A DNA stretch of 64,000 bases, taken from contig JAKSXM010000269.1 of assembly GCA_022575985.1 (NCBI GenBank), forward strand, positions 62,001 to 126,000. The letters run 5' to 3'. The notes under the pieces are model-generated. The model was not told the DNA's origin. It ran no database searches and worked only from the letters and a program-made list of their open reading frames with translations. Both the position numbers and the translations under genes were made by a program. The DNA comes from Anagrus nilaparvatae (lineage: Eukaryota > Arthropoda > Insecta > Hymenoptera > Mymaridae). Each line of letters begins with the position of its first letter. Within the stretch, counting starts at the first letter, position 1. Shown in pieces: positions 32,089 to 42,057 of the stretch.

Positions 32089-33360
32089 TCTGGACAAAAA
32101 TTGAAAAAACTAAAATAAAATAAAAATAAGATTTTCTACTTAAAATTTATGCTTTGATCAGTTTCCCAACTACTATTTTTACAGATTAAAATCATTTTCA
32201 TCAATATTTTTTTCAAAATTGGACCTATTATGGAAAATTTCTGGGCAAAAATTGAAAAAACTAAAATAAAATAAAAATAAGATTTTCTACCTAAAATTTA
32301 TGCTTTGATCAGTTTCCCAACTACTATTTTTACAGATTAAAATCATTTTCATCAATATTTTTTCAAAATTGGACCTATTATGGAAAATTCTGGACAAAAA
32401 TTGAAAAAACTAAAATAAAATAAAACTAAGACTTTCTACCTAAAATTTATGCTTTGATCAGTTTGCCAACTACTATTTTTACAGATTAAAACCATTTTCA
32501 TCAATATTTTTTCAAAATTGGACCTATTATGGAAAATTTCTGGGCAAAAACCGGAAAACTTACGCAAAAATAAAAAACGAAAAACTAACGCAATTTTCAC
32601 CATAAAAATAGCTTCCCGACAATGAAATATACTAAATAAAATCAAAACTAAGTTATTTAATCGAAATTTGACCGCACAAGACAAAAAACCTGGACGAAAA
32701 ACGGAAAACTTACGCAAAAATAAAAAACGAAAAACTAACGCAATTTTCACCATAAAAATAGCTTCCCGACAATGAAATATACTAAATAAAATCAAAACTA
32801 AGTTATTTAATCGAAATTTGACCACACAAGACAAAAAACCTGGACGAAAAACGGAAAACTTACGTAAAAATAAAAAACGAAAAACTAACGCAATTTTCAC
32901 CATAAAAATAGCTTCCCGACAATGAAATATACTAAATAAAATCAAAACTAAGTTATTTAATCGAAATTTGACCGCATAAGACAAAAAACCTGGACGAAAA
33001 ACGGAAAACTTACGTAAAAATAAAAAACGAAAAACTAACGCAATTTTCACCATAAAAATAGCTTCCCGACAATGAAATACACTAAATAAAATCAAATCTA
33101 AGTTATTTAATCGAAATTTGACCGCACAAGACAAAAAACCTGGACGAAAAACGGAAAACTTACGTAAAAATAAAAAACGAAAAACTAACGCAATTTTCAC
33201 AATAAAAATAGCTTCCCGACAATGAAATACACTAAATAAAATCAAATCTAAGTTATTTAATCGAAATTTGACCGCACAAGACAAAAAACCTGGACGAAAA
33301 ACGGAAAACTTACGTAAAAATAAAAAACAAAAAACAAACACAATTTTCGGAATAAAAATA
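32089..33360. repeat. Two adjoining 150-bp tandem repeat families
   Basis: About three units of ~150 bp beginning near CTGGACAAAAATTGAAAAAA (32090, 32242, 32390) pass directly into five units of exactly ~150 bp starting CTGGACGAAAAACGG (32690, 32840, 32990, 33140, 33290). The families share the CTGGxCxAAAA start. The minus-strand open frame 32436-33341 is a translation of these repeats and not supported as a gene. Confidence 0.9.
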
Positions 33361-33599
33361 GCTTTACAACATTAAAAACCACAAAATCAAGTCAACCCAA
33401 TAATTATTTTTAATGGACTATAACTAGCAGAATGTTTGAACAAATAAATAAATAAATAAACAAATAAAAATTAAATAAATAAATTTAAACTATTTAATAA
33501 ACGTATTAAAATAAATACCAGTATAAAGTCAAGGAAATAAATAAATCTATAAACAATACATTATGGTAAAGGAAGATTTTATTTGACATATTATTTACA

Positions 33600-34041
33600 T
33601 TATTTCCTAAAAATAATAGTAAAAAGATTTGGATAACGTAAAGACACTCGATCCTCAACTGAATCAGAAAAAAACCTCCTCCAAAAAAACCATCCTAGAG
33701 TAAATAGCAACAACACCAGGATGAAAATGAAAAATAAAACCATCCAAAGAATATAACTAGAATTCTCCTCATTTCCAGCTAAAAACAAATAAAAATATCA
33801 ATACCCCTTCCATTTAATTATTAAAAAAGTATTTAATTATTACCTGATATAAAAGGACGACACTCGCCAGAAATATAATGCAAACCCTGAGGACATAGAG
33901 CCTGGACTACACCAACTACTCCTGTAACAAAATAAGTATAAAAAAATTAAATAAATAAACTAAAAACAACAAATAATAAAAAATAATTCACACAATATAC
34001 TCACCGGAAAGAATTAATGCAAAATTATTCATTTTTTTCAT
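33600..34041 (-). CDS. Antisense small secreted/membrane protein, three exons
   Basis: Exons 34041-34005, 33921-33844 and 33778-33600 have GT-AG borders and matching phase, giving 97 residues. The start MKKMNNFALILS and following GVVGVV form a signal peptide; then ALCPQGLHYISGECRPF, a short Cys-containing ectodomain; then a strong membrane segment (ILWMVLFFIFILVLLLFTLG) and a basic, aromatic tail. A type I single-pass membrane protein is the simplest reading. No family recognised. It lies within the repeat-rich zone, antisense to the element. Confidence 0.6.
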
Positions 34042-34299
34042 ATAATAAAAACTTTAATCTACTTATACAAAAGATAAACAATACCTCGTGCAGTAACGAG
34101 AATAACAGACGACAAAAATTATATGTATGTATAAACAAGAAGGAATATCGAATGTGAAAAATATTGATTGACACTGCTGCCACAAACGACATACAGCATC
34201 ATTTATGTAAATACCCATCAGAAAATACTAACAAAAATTCAATAGAGGGCGATATAATATAGTTTTTTTTTTAAATTTCTGTACTCTCATACAAATTTA

Positions 34300-35450
34300 A
34301 AATTTTCTCTTATCAATAGATAAAATTTCAATTTTTATACTAGATTTTATAAAAAATTGCAAAATTATAAGTTTTTAACCCTTTAAATTATAATATTTTC
34401 ATATAAAAATCATAAAATTTACGAAATTTCACGATTTTCTAAATTAACTATAAATTCTCTTATCAATTGATAAAATCTCAATTTTTATACTAGATTTTAT
34501 AAAAAATTGCAAAATTATAAGTTTTTAACCCTTTAAATTATAATATTTTCATATAAAAATCATAAAATTTACGAAATTTCACGATTTTCTAAATTAACTA
34601 TAAATTCTCTTATCAATTGATAAAATCTCAATTTTTATACTAGATTTTATAAAAATTTGCAAAGATATAAATTTTTAACCCTTTAAATTTTTATAAATAA
34701 TTCAAAATTCATAAAATTAACAGAAATTATACGATTTTTTCCAATAATTTAAAGAAATTCTTAATTTAAAGTTAAATTACACTAAAAATTTATAAAAATT
34801 ATCAATTTTAACCCTTTAAATTTTTATAAATAATTCAAAATTCATAAAATTAACAGAAATTATACGATTTTTTCCAATAATTTAAAGAAATTCTTAATTT
34901 ATAAGTTAAATTACACTAAAAATTTATAAAAATTATCAAATTTAACCCTTTAAATTTTTATAAATAATTCAAAATTCATAAAATTAACAGAAATTATACG
35001 ATTTTTTCCAATAATTTAAAGAAATTCTTAATTTATAAGTTAAATTACACTAAAAATTTATAAAAATTATCAATTTTAACCCTTTAAATTTTTATAAATA
35101 ATTCAAAATTCATAAAATTAATAGAAATTATACGATTTTTTTCAATAATTTAAATAAATTTTTAATTTATAAGTTAAATTACACTAAAAATTTATAAAAA
35201 TTATCAATGTTAACCCTTTAAATTTTTATAAATAATTCAAAATTCATAAAATTAATAGAAATTATACGATTTTTTTCAAAAATTTAAATAAATTCTTAAT
35301 CTATAAGTTAAATTATACTAAAATTTATAAAAATTAACAACTTTTAACCCTTTTACTATAAATAGTTCAAGAATCATAAAATTTAGAGAAATTGTATAAT
35401 TTTTTCCCAATAATTTTAATAAATTCTTAGCTTATGAATTGAAATTTATA
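34300..35450. repeat. AT-rich tandem repeats, ~150-bp then ~135-bp units
   Basis: Units starting TTCTCTTATCAATTGATAAA repeat at about 34305, 34455 and 34605 (150 bp). They give way to units around TTAACCCTTTAAATTTTTAT at about 34672, 34806, 34942, 35074, 35211 and 35342 (~135 bp), decaying toward 35500. No ORF. Confidence 0.85.
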
Positions 35451-35934
35451 AAATTTATTAATTTTAACCCCATAAATTAATAGACATCATTCAAAAATCA
35501 TAAAATTTATCGAAATTGTACAATTTTTTTTCCAATATTTTCAAGAAATTATTGCTTTTCCAAAGTAAATTAATTTATTATAAATCAGTCAAAAGTGATA
35601 AAATCTGTCAAAGCTGTATGATTTTTTTCAATATTTTCAATAAATTCTTTTATAAAATTTTTTTTTTAGAAACAAATTAAGAAATCATAAAAATTCGAGT
35701 GAGACTATATGATTTTAAATACAAATTCAATAGCTAAAGTTTTATCTCCTTAAGTTATTCTAACTCAGCAAAAGTAAAAAGTACATTACTTATCGTCTCA
35801 CGCAAAATTCTAAGAATTCCTTTCTTTAAAAATTCGAAACTTATACTCAATTTAAATAAATAAAAATTTTTTTTTAACACTTCAGTACGTAACTAACGTT
35901 TATTAAATATTGACCAGTTGAATAAAATAAGACA

Positions 35935-36603
35935 ATGGAAACGAAAAGTTCTATACATAAAATAGTGATAAATAAAAGTGCATTAGGTTCCTTTGACAAC
36001 CCAATCGGAAAAAGACAAGTCGGGAGACCGAAAAAAATAATAAAATCCATTAAAGTAGTTGACAATACTTGGAAAACTACAAAAAGTAAAACAAATGAGG
36101 ATTTTGAAATAACAACTAACACAACTAAAAGTTGGGAAAACGAAATGGAATTTAAAACAGAACCAGTGTATTTCGAAGATAGTTTGACTCCTGAGATAAT
36201 AAAAATCGAGGACGAACATACGGTTCCTGAAGAACAAATTAATACTACAGTATTAACAAACAATCAGATTTCAAGATTCACAGAAACATTACAAGATAAA
36301 AATCATAAACTTATAGATCAGGAACAAATTTCCTTTGATTATAGTGCATCATTAACCGAAGACATCCAAAAGAAAAGACTGGAAATTAGAGAACTCCAAG
36401 AAGAAAATAAGAGACTAGAATCACGACGAGCTTTCCTAGTTAACCTTACTCGGAGAATTGAAATTACAAGAGAATGTCACCGCAAAAATACCAGACCAAA
36501 TTCTAAATGTAATTCGTGCAAACAATCTACCAACACAATGCCATCATTAGCCATTAAGCATATATCATATGTATGTGGAAATGTAAACAAAGACAAACAG
36601 TAA
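35935..36603 (+). CDS. AT-hook accessory protein 1 of the giant element
   Basis: A 222-residue frame. Near the start, GSFDNPIGKRQVGRPKK contains an AT-hook (minor-groove DNA-binding motif). The middle is acidic/polar, then a coiled coil (IQKKRLEIRELQEENKRLES), and the end has RECHRKN and a CNSCK pair that could bind zinc. It is related to the following gene (37360-38187): same GSF-x-NPI-x(3-4)-GRP start and same ECHRKN…C-x2-C end. Likely a nuclear DNA-binding protein; role unknown. Confidence 0.65.
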   Translation: METKSSIHKIVINKSALGSFDNPIGKRQVGRPKKIIKSIKVVDNTWKTTKSKTNEDFEITTNTTKSWENEMEFKTEPVYFEDSLTPEIIKIEDEHTVPEEQINTTVLTNNQISRFTETLQDKNHKLIDQEQISFDYSASLTEDIQKKRLEIRELQEENKRLESRRAFLVNLTRRIEITRECHRKNTRPNSKCNSCKQSTNTMPSLAIKHISYVCGNVNKDKQ

Positions 36604-36790
36604 AAAGTTACATATTCTAAAATAAACATACAAGTAATGTCAATCATTATATATGTAAGAACCATAAAATTCATACACAAATAACAACAAACTCCAAATT
36701 TCTGTCTTTCATTAATATTCTTTCAAAATTCTTTTCTAACACACTATTAATCGAAAAAGAAAAATCACCTCCCCCCCCCTGCAATCTATC

Positions 36791-36826
36791 CCAATCGGGA
36801 CGATTGGAATCCTGGGAAGGGAGATA
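36791..36826 (+). promoter_or_regulatory. Internal hairpin plus polypurine tract, copy of the 3' PPT region
   Basis: CCAATCGGGACGATTGG (36791-36807) is a 7-bp inverted repeat around GGA and is followed by GGGAAGGGAGAT (36814-36825). The same hairpin occurs at 41300-41316 just before the 3' polypurine tract. A C-rich stretch precedes both. It could be a central PPT for plus-strand cDNA priming. Confidence 0.5.
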
Positions 36827-37359
36827 TTATATATATAGTAAAATATAAAAATACAACATTCCCCTCCCAAATAAATATAAAAACACCTTTATTTTGTTCA
36901 ATTACATATAATTTTATAATTATTACAGCAAAAATCACAAAAGTTGTTGAAATTGTATGATTTTTTTTAATTTTAACCCTTCAGTTCATATAAATAGCTT
37001 GATTTACAAATAGACAGAAATACAGCAATGTTACAGATAATCATTATATTATATTGACAGCTTAGCTGAATAACAATTTTTTTTTAACCCGAATTTGCTG
37101 CCAATACCTTATCAAAAGACAGTCAATAAATTCTAAAATTTTTTTTCTCATGAAATCTTAAACCTGTTCTAAAAATTGAAATAAAAAGAATATCTTTAAG
37201 ACTCAGATAAAAATATAAAATCACATCCTTTCGCATAAAATATGACCCCTTTACTGTTATAAAATATCTAGATTAAAAACCTTTTCTCCTCATTAACCAT
37301 CTTTTATCATATTTTGTCATCATCATTTTACACACCTTCAGTACGATTCAAGATTCAAA

Positions 37360-38187
37360 ATGAATAACATCACTGTAGAACCAATTAAACTAAAAATAAA
37401 ATACGCACATAAAAATAAAAGAAAATATGAAAACGAACCAGACGGATCATTTGAAAATCCAATTTCATTAAGACGCCCTGGCAGACCAAGAAATTATGAT
37501 AAACCAAATAAAGTCAGAAAAACAACACTTGAAACAATAATAAATGAAAACCAAAAAGCTACGCAAATAACAACCACTGTAAATGAAGAACAGCAATGGA
37601 CAGAATCAGAAAATAACATATGTAAAAAAATAGAACTGATTGATTTTGGTAGAGAAAGCAATACTAGTAACGAATCATTGAACTTAATTATAAATGAAGG
37701 ACGAAACATTCAACATACAGAAAATTTTTCAAATTCTCCTCAAAGTTTTATTGATAATGATATTGATACATTAGCCGAAAACAATCAACCTACTATAATA
37801 CAAGATACAATAATTGGAAACGCATTCAATTTTATACAACCATCGAGTGCTACAAATATATACCAAAACTATCCATATAATTCCAATGAACCAGCTTTTT
37901 CCCCACTCAATAATCAAAATTTTCATCAAGCAACTATGGATCAACAACTTCGAGAAAAAGACACCTATATACATCAATTACAATTATTAAATGAACAAGC
38001 CAAAAGTGAAATACATCATTACAAAATACAATACAAAAAAATTGACGAAATTAACGAGTGTCACCGCAAAAACCCTTATGGAAAAAGCATATGCAAATGG
38101 TGTAACTTGGATACCAAGGATTATCCAATTTTAAATATTAGAACCATTGCATATGTACATGGTTTTAACAAGAATTTCAAAAACTAA
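37360..38187 (+). CDS. AT-hook accessory protein 2 of the giant element
   Basis: A 275-residue frame. GSFENPISLRRPGRPRN near residue 30 gives an AT-hook; the middle is Asn/Gln/Thr-rich; a coiled-coil-like segment (MDQQLREKDTYIHQLQLLNE) precedes a C-terminal INECHRKN and CKWC pair. It is a diverged paralogue of the 35935-36603 gene in the same order and orientation, and the hairpin/PPT copy lies between them. Likely nuclear DNA binding; function unknown. Confidence 0.65.
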   Translation: MNNITVEPIKLKIKYAHKNKRKYENEPDGSFENPISLRRPGRPRNYDKPNKVRKTTLETIINENQKATQITTTVNEEQQWTESENNICKKIELIDFGRESNTSNESLNLIINEGRNIQHTENFSNSPQSFIDNDIDTLAENNQPTIIQDTIIGNAFNFIQPSSATNIYQNYPYNSNEPAFSPLNNQNFHQATMDQQLREKDTYIHQLQLLNEQAKSEIHHYKIQYKKIDEINECHRKNPYGKSICKWCNLDTKDYPILNIRTIAYVHGFNKNFKN

Positions 38188-38808
38188 ATAAGGATTAAAA
38201 TCAACAACAAAAACGGTCAGCCACTTTAATTTAAAAAAATTTTTTATTTATTCTTCTCTTTTTTTTTCTTTTTCTATAATATAATATAAAAATCTCTATA
38301 AAAATTATCACAAACCATATAAAATAAATAAATCACACATACTTACGCATACACTCACATATACACAAATCAACTCACGAAACTTATTATTATCATTTCA
38401 AACGTAAAGAAAATTCCTTTTTTTGCTTAAAACACCAACTTATACAAATGCACAAACGTAGAATATATGTTTTCCCACCATATAAACGACCCCCTTAAGA
38501 TTATTAATTAATTATTAATTAACCATTATATTTAAATATTTCATAAAAAATTAGCAAGTTATAAGGAATAAACAAAACAAAAAAAAAAAAAAAAAAAAAA
38601 AATAGTGAAATTTTCTATCAAAGAGTAAATCTTTAATAAAGAATTTACCCATATAAAATCAATAAGAATATTTTTGAAACACTAAAATATTTAGAAAAAT
38701 TCCGAATATTTTCGGACTCCTCGAAATTACATAGATAATATAATTATTTTCACATTAACAAAAAAAAAATATAATATTGGAACAAAGCAACTTTCGAGTA
38801 GAAAAATC
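38188..38808. other. AT-rich spacer before env
   Basis: No gene seen; an A-run of about 25 at 38578-38602. The env frame is open upstream of its first ATG for some codons, so a spliced 5' exon elsewhere could join here. Confidence 0.35.
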
Positions 38809-40779
38809 ATGACAAAACACACTTTTAATAAGATTAAAATTCAAAAGAAACATCCTATAAAACAAAATATTATTCGTAGGATAATCAAGACTTCAGAATC
38901 TTTTGAAGGCGCCTCAATTGAACCTATTCAACAAAATGTTGGACTACTGTTGGAAAGAACCAATGGACTCAGAATTTCAGACATCTCATGGAAGCTTCTC
39001 AACAAAATCGACCTTACTCCTTTATTGACAGCGAACACGATGTTAAACCTTTGGATAAATCAAACCATTCCATACTGTTTTTCACCTTGTTTTGCAAATG
39101 AAGATATCACTGGAATGCGTAAAAGAATTACAGCTACAGAAAGCGAAATTCAAAACATTTTAAAAACAGTATATCAAAAACCCTCACCTAGAACAAAAAG
39201 AGATGCTCCCTTACAATTCATTGGCCAGATTTCAAGAATACTATTTGAAACCGTTGATCAAGAACAAGGCAAACAATTATTGGACATCGCAACCAGGGCT
39301 TATAATAAATCAATAGATATAGCAAAATTACTTTTAGATCAAACTCAGGTCATATCTTCAAAATTATCAGAATTTGAAAATCATTTCAATGAATTCAGTA
39401 AACAATTAGACTCCATTAAACACGAGACCTCGAGAGTAAAACATGATTTGTTGGTAATGAACACATTAAATGTTATTAGAGACGCGATTATAGATTATGA
39501 ACTTCAGGCCCAAACGTTGACCGAAGCAGTAATAAGTGCACAATCAGGTTCTATACATCCACAATTCCTGAACCCAGAGCAATTAGAACACACCATGCTA
39601 TTAGTAAAGGAATCAGCACTAAATGCTGAATTTCCATTGGAAAATAACATTTATTCAGTAAATGACATAGTCCACATGTCCAAATTAACTGTTATTTATA
39701 CTCACAGTCAGCTTATTTATTCTTTACAAATACCCTTATTAAATTATGTTAGATTCGACCTCTATAGACTAAATCCCTTCCCAATTAGACAAAATTTACA
39801 AGACCAAACTTTATGTACTTACATTTTACCTAGTTTCGAATATGTAGCTCTAGAATCAAACAAGTTAACTTACATAACCATTACATATGAAAATCTGCAA
39901 CACTGTAAAAAAATAAGAAACAACTATATTTGCAAAAACTTTGCTCCCACCCAAACAATTGACCATAATAGTGAATGTGAAATTAAAATTTTAACAGGCC
40001 AAAAATTTGATTTAAACGAATGTAACATAAAGATCAAAAAATTGGCCAAAAGTCATTGGATTCGTCTATCTCTGGAAAATTCTTGGGCATTTTCTGCCAC
40101 TGAAAACGACAATATTTTTATAACTTGTGACCGATTAGCTCCTGTTACAATGCCCTTACCAAAACTTGGCATAATAAAACTTAACAGTGGTTGTTTAGGC
40201 AAATCTATGTATGCTACATTAAGAACATCACAAGAGTTTGTTGAACAAACCAATACAACTTTATTTAACACCCTTGATTTAAACTTAGCTTCAATTCTAA
40301 ATAAAACTGATGAAAAATATTTACCAAATGTTTACAAAACTATAAATGAATCTATTAATTTTTCAAACGTTAAAAGTACCTCTTTACAGTCAGGATTTGA
40401 CCTAAGGGATATTATTGAAAAGGCAAAAAAGTTGACTGAGTATAAGGAACTTGAAATAAAATTTGATTCAAATTCATCAAATATTTTTTTAATTTTAATA
40501 ATAATCATCATAATCATAGTTCTACTTAGCGTCTGTAAATTGGGAATATATTGTCTCGGGGGTTTAAAAACTAATCTTTCTAGACTGATTGCAGGTACAA
40601 GAAATCAACAGGACAACATAAGCCAAAGTCCAATAATCACAGAAATCAGTCCACAGACACCAATTAGCCAACCAATCCAAGTGCCAAGAAACCCAATTAT
40701 TATTATGCCTGCTGAACAATTAGTACAGTACAGTAGAGGTCAAAGAACCATAAATGAACTAAGTTGGCACCTTCCATAA
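38809..40779 (+). CDS. env: Envelope-like protein of the giant element (F-type fusion protein family)
   Basis: A 656-residue intact frame. A furin-type site RTKR lies at residues 128-131, giving a short N-terminal and a long C-terminal part; the segment just after it is moderately hydrophobic, then long helical stretches follow (about 150-215). A single strong transmembrane segment of Ile/Leu lies at about 556-582, with a ~73-residue cytoplasmic tail. This matches envelope proteins of insect errantiviruses, related to the baculovirus F protein. No signal peptide is visible at the first ATG, which starts with a basic region; a spliced upstream exon may supply it. Located immediately upstream of the 3' PPT and LTR, as expected. 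Role inferred only. Confidence 0.75.
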   Translation: MTKHTFNKIKIQKKHPIKQNIIRRIIKTSESFEGASIEPIQQNVGLLLERTNGLRISDISWKLLNKIDLTPLLTANTMLNLWINQTIPYCFSPCFANEDITGMRKRITATESEIQNILKTVYQKPSPRTKRDAPLQFIGQISRILFETVDQEQGKQLLDIATRAYNKSIDIAKLLLDQTQVISSKLSEFENHFNEFSKQLDSIKHETSRVKHDLLVMNTLNVIRDAIIDYELQAQTLTEAVISAQSGSIHPQFLNPEQLEHTMLLVKESALNAEFPLENNIYSVNDIVHMSKLTVIYTHSQLIYSLQIPLLNYVRFDLYRLNPFPIRQNLQDQTLCTYILPSFEYVALESNKLTYITITYENLQHCKKIRNNYICKNFAPTQTIDHNSECEIKILTGQKFDLNECNIKIKKLAKSHWIRLSLENSWAFSATENDNIFITCDRLAPVTMPLPKLGIIKLNSGCLGKSMYATLRTSQEFVEQTNTTLFNTLDLNLASILNKTDEKYLPNVYKTINESINFSNVKSTSLQSGFDLRDIIEKAKKLTEYKELEIKFDSNSSNIFLILIIIIIIIVLLSVCKLGIYCLGGLKTNLSRLIAGTRNQQDNISQSPIITEISPQTPISQPIQVPRNPIIIMPAEQLVQYSRGQRTINELSWHLP

Positions 40780-41299
40780 GATTCTGCGTCGATAAATCCA
40801 AAAACATCACTTATTTTTTATAAATTTCTTTTCATATCTTATAAAATAGTTTTTTTTTCCTTATTTTACTATTTTTATAATAATCAAGTTTTATACTTTA
40901 AATTTTTTATAATATTTAAGTTTTTTACTAATTTTACTATTCTTTTATAAAAATCTTATAATTTTTTTATAAAAATTAAGTTTTTAATATGTAAGTTTTT
41001 CATTATTTTACTACTTTTATAAAAATTTTTTTATATAAAATATAAGTTTTTCAAACATGTTTTACAAGAATCAAGTTTTACTACTTTTAATTTTTTAATT
41101 AAACAAACTATAATATTAGCATTATATGTATAATCATAAAACATATATTTTAGAATTATATAAAATCAATATTTAATCAAAATTTTATATTATGTACTTA
41201 TATTATATAATTATGTATTGACATTGACTATTGACAGAAAATTCTAAAATTTACCACCCCCTTGGAACCCTGCCTTCAACCCCATCTCCCCCACCTGAC
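40780..41299. other. AT-rich 3' untranslated stretch of the giant element
   Basis: Low-complexity AT-rich DNA with repeated TAAGTTTTT phrases (40860-41090); no gene. Confidence 0.5.
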
Positions 41300-41332
41300 C
41301 CAATCGGGACGATTGGAATGAAGGGAGGGAGA
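41300..41332 (+). promoter_or_regulatory. 3' polypurine tract with upstream hairpin
   Basis: CCAATCGGGACGATTGG (41300-41316) can form a 7-bp hairpin; AAGGGAGGGAGA (41321-41332) abuts the 3' LTR TG and is the plus-strand primer site. Confidence 0.82.
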
Positions 41333-42053
41333 TGTTACGTATGGTAGGTCAAAATTGATATGCCTAACATTTGATATATATAAATAGTAAACCCTATATC
41401 CGATAGCTGTATTAATATTACAGACGACATAGGAACCCGCAGGTGCATTTCCGCTGTTGCTGATCTAGCACAATAGCGTGGGACCAAAAGTCAACTATGA
41501 CGTAAATTAGGAGGGATTTAGGCGTTATAAACTGCATAAATCCCACCTCGCGATTCTCGGTAATAATTAGGGACGCCTTCGCTAATTGGACGTGACGAGA
41601 CCGACGCTTTTTTGTATTGGACGTCTCCCTCAAAATCTCGGAATATGGGCAGATTCATATTAGATTATATATTGCCCTTCAGGCGCCCAAACCACCCATT
41701 AGAATACTATCTTTCGTTTAGAGTCTTACCACTCTATTACAGTTCTACCTTTAATTACTTGACTTAAAGACTTAGACAGTTTTATTTACTTATAATCAAT
41801 AAAGTGAAAGTTATATATCAAATCAGTTATCAGTTATTATTGTGACAAGTTCCTTCTGTAATTAAGAACTTAGCCTCAGGTTAAGTTCATCCAGCTAAGT
41901 CGAACTCAACTATAAACCAACCAAATAATAACCATACCAACTTTATATAAAATACCTGGGGCAGTCAATATCCCCAGGATAAACTTATATTTCATATATT
42001 CATAATTATTTATATTTACGTATCCCTTGGATAAAACCTCAGGATACGTAACA
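41333..42053 (+). repeat. 3' LTR of the giant element
   Basis: Nearly identical to 12281-13000, one base longer, with differences clustered at about 41929-41946. Followed by GTTA (42054-42057), the right target-site duplication. Confidence 0.93.
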
Positions 42054-42057
42054 GTTA

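Larger units (their letters stand above)
12281..42053 (+). mobile_element. Giant (29.8 kb) Ty3/Gypsy, errantivirus-like LTR element with large accessory cargo
   Basis: The element starts TGTTACG and ends CGTAACA, has LTRs at 12281-13000 and 41333-42053 that differ at only a few positions, and is flanked by GTTA on both sides (12277-12280 and 42054-42057). The inverted arm at 7096-7105 shows the unoccupied site with one GTTA, so the boundaries are certain. Gene order on the plus strand: gag, protease, pol with inserted AT-hooks and OTU domain, exonuclease, two AT-hook genes, env-like. On the minus strand: coiled-coil/acidic protein, F-box/LRR, small coiled-coil, JmjC-zinc finger, small membrane protein. 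Tandem repeats occupy about 30.1-35.4 kb. Typical insect Gypsy elements are 5-10 kb, so this is three times or more the usual size. Gag, protease and the integrase end carry frame breaks; most accessory genes are open. Confidence 0.95.

Noticed and set aside
32436..33341. 301-codon minus-strand frame in the 150-bp repeats
   Set aside because: Same reason: 150 is divisible by three, so a chance open frame propagates through the array.
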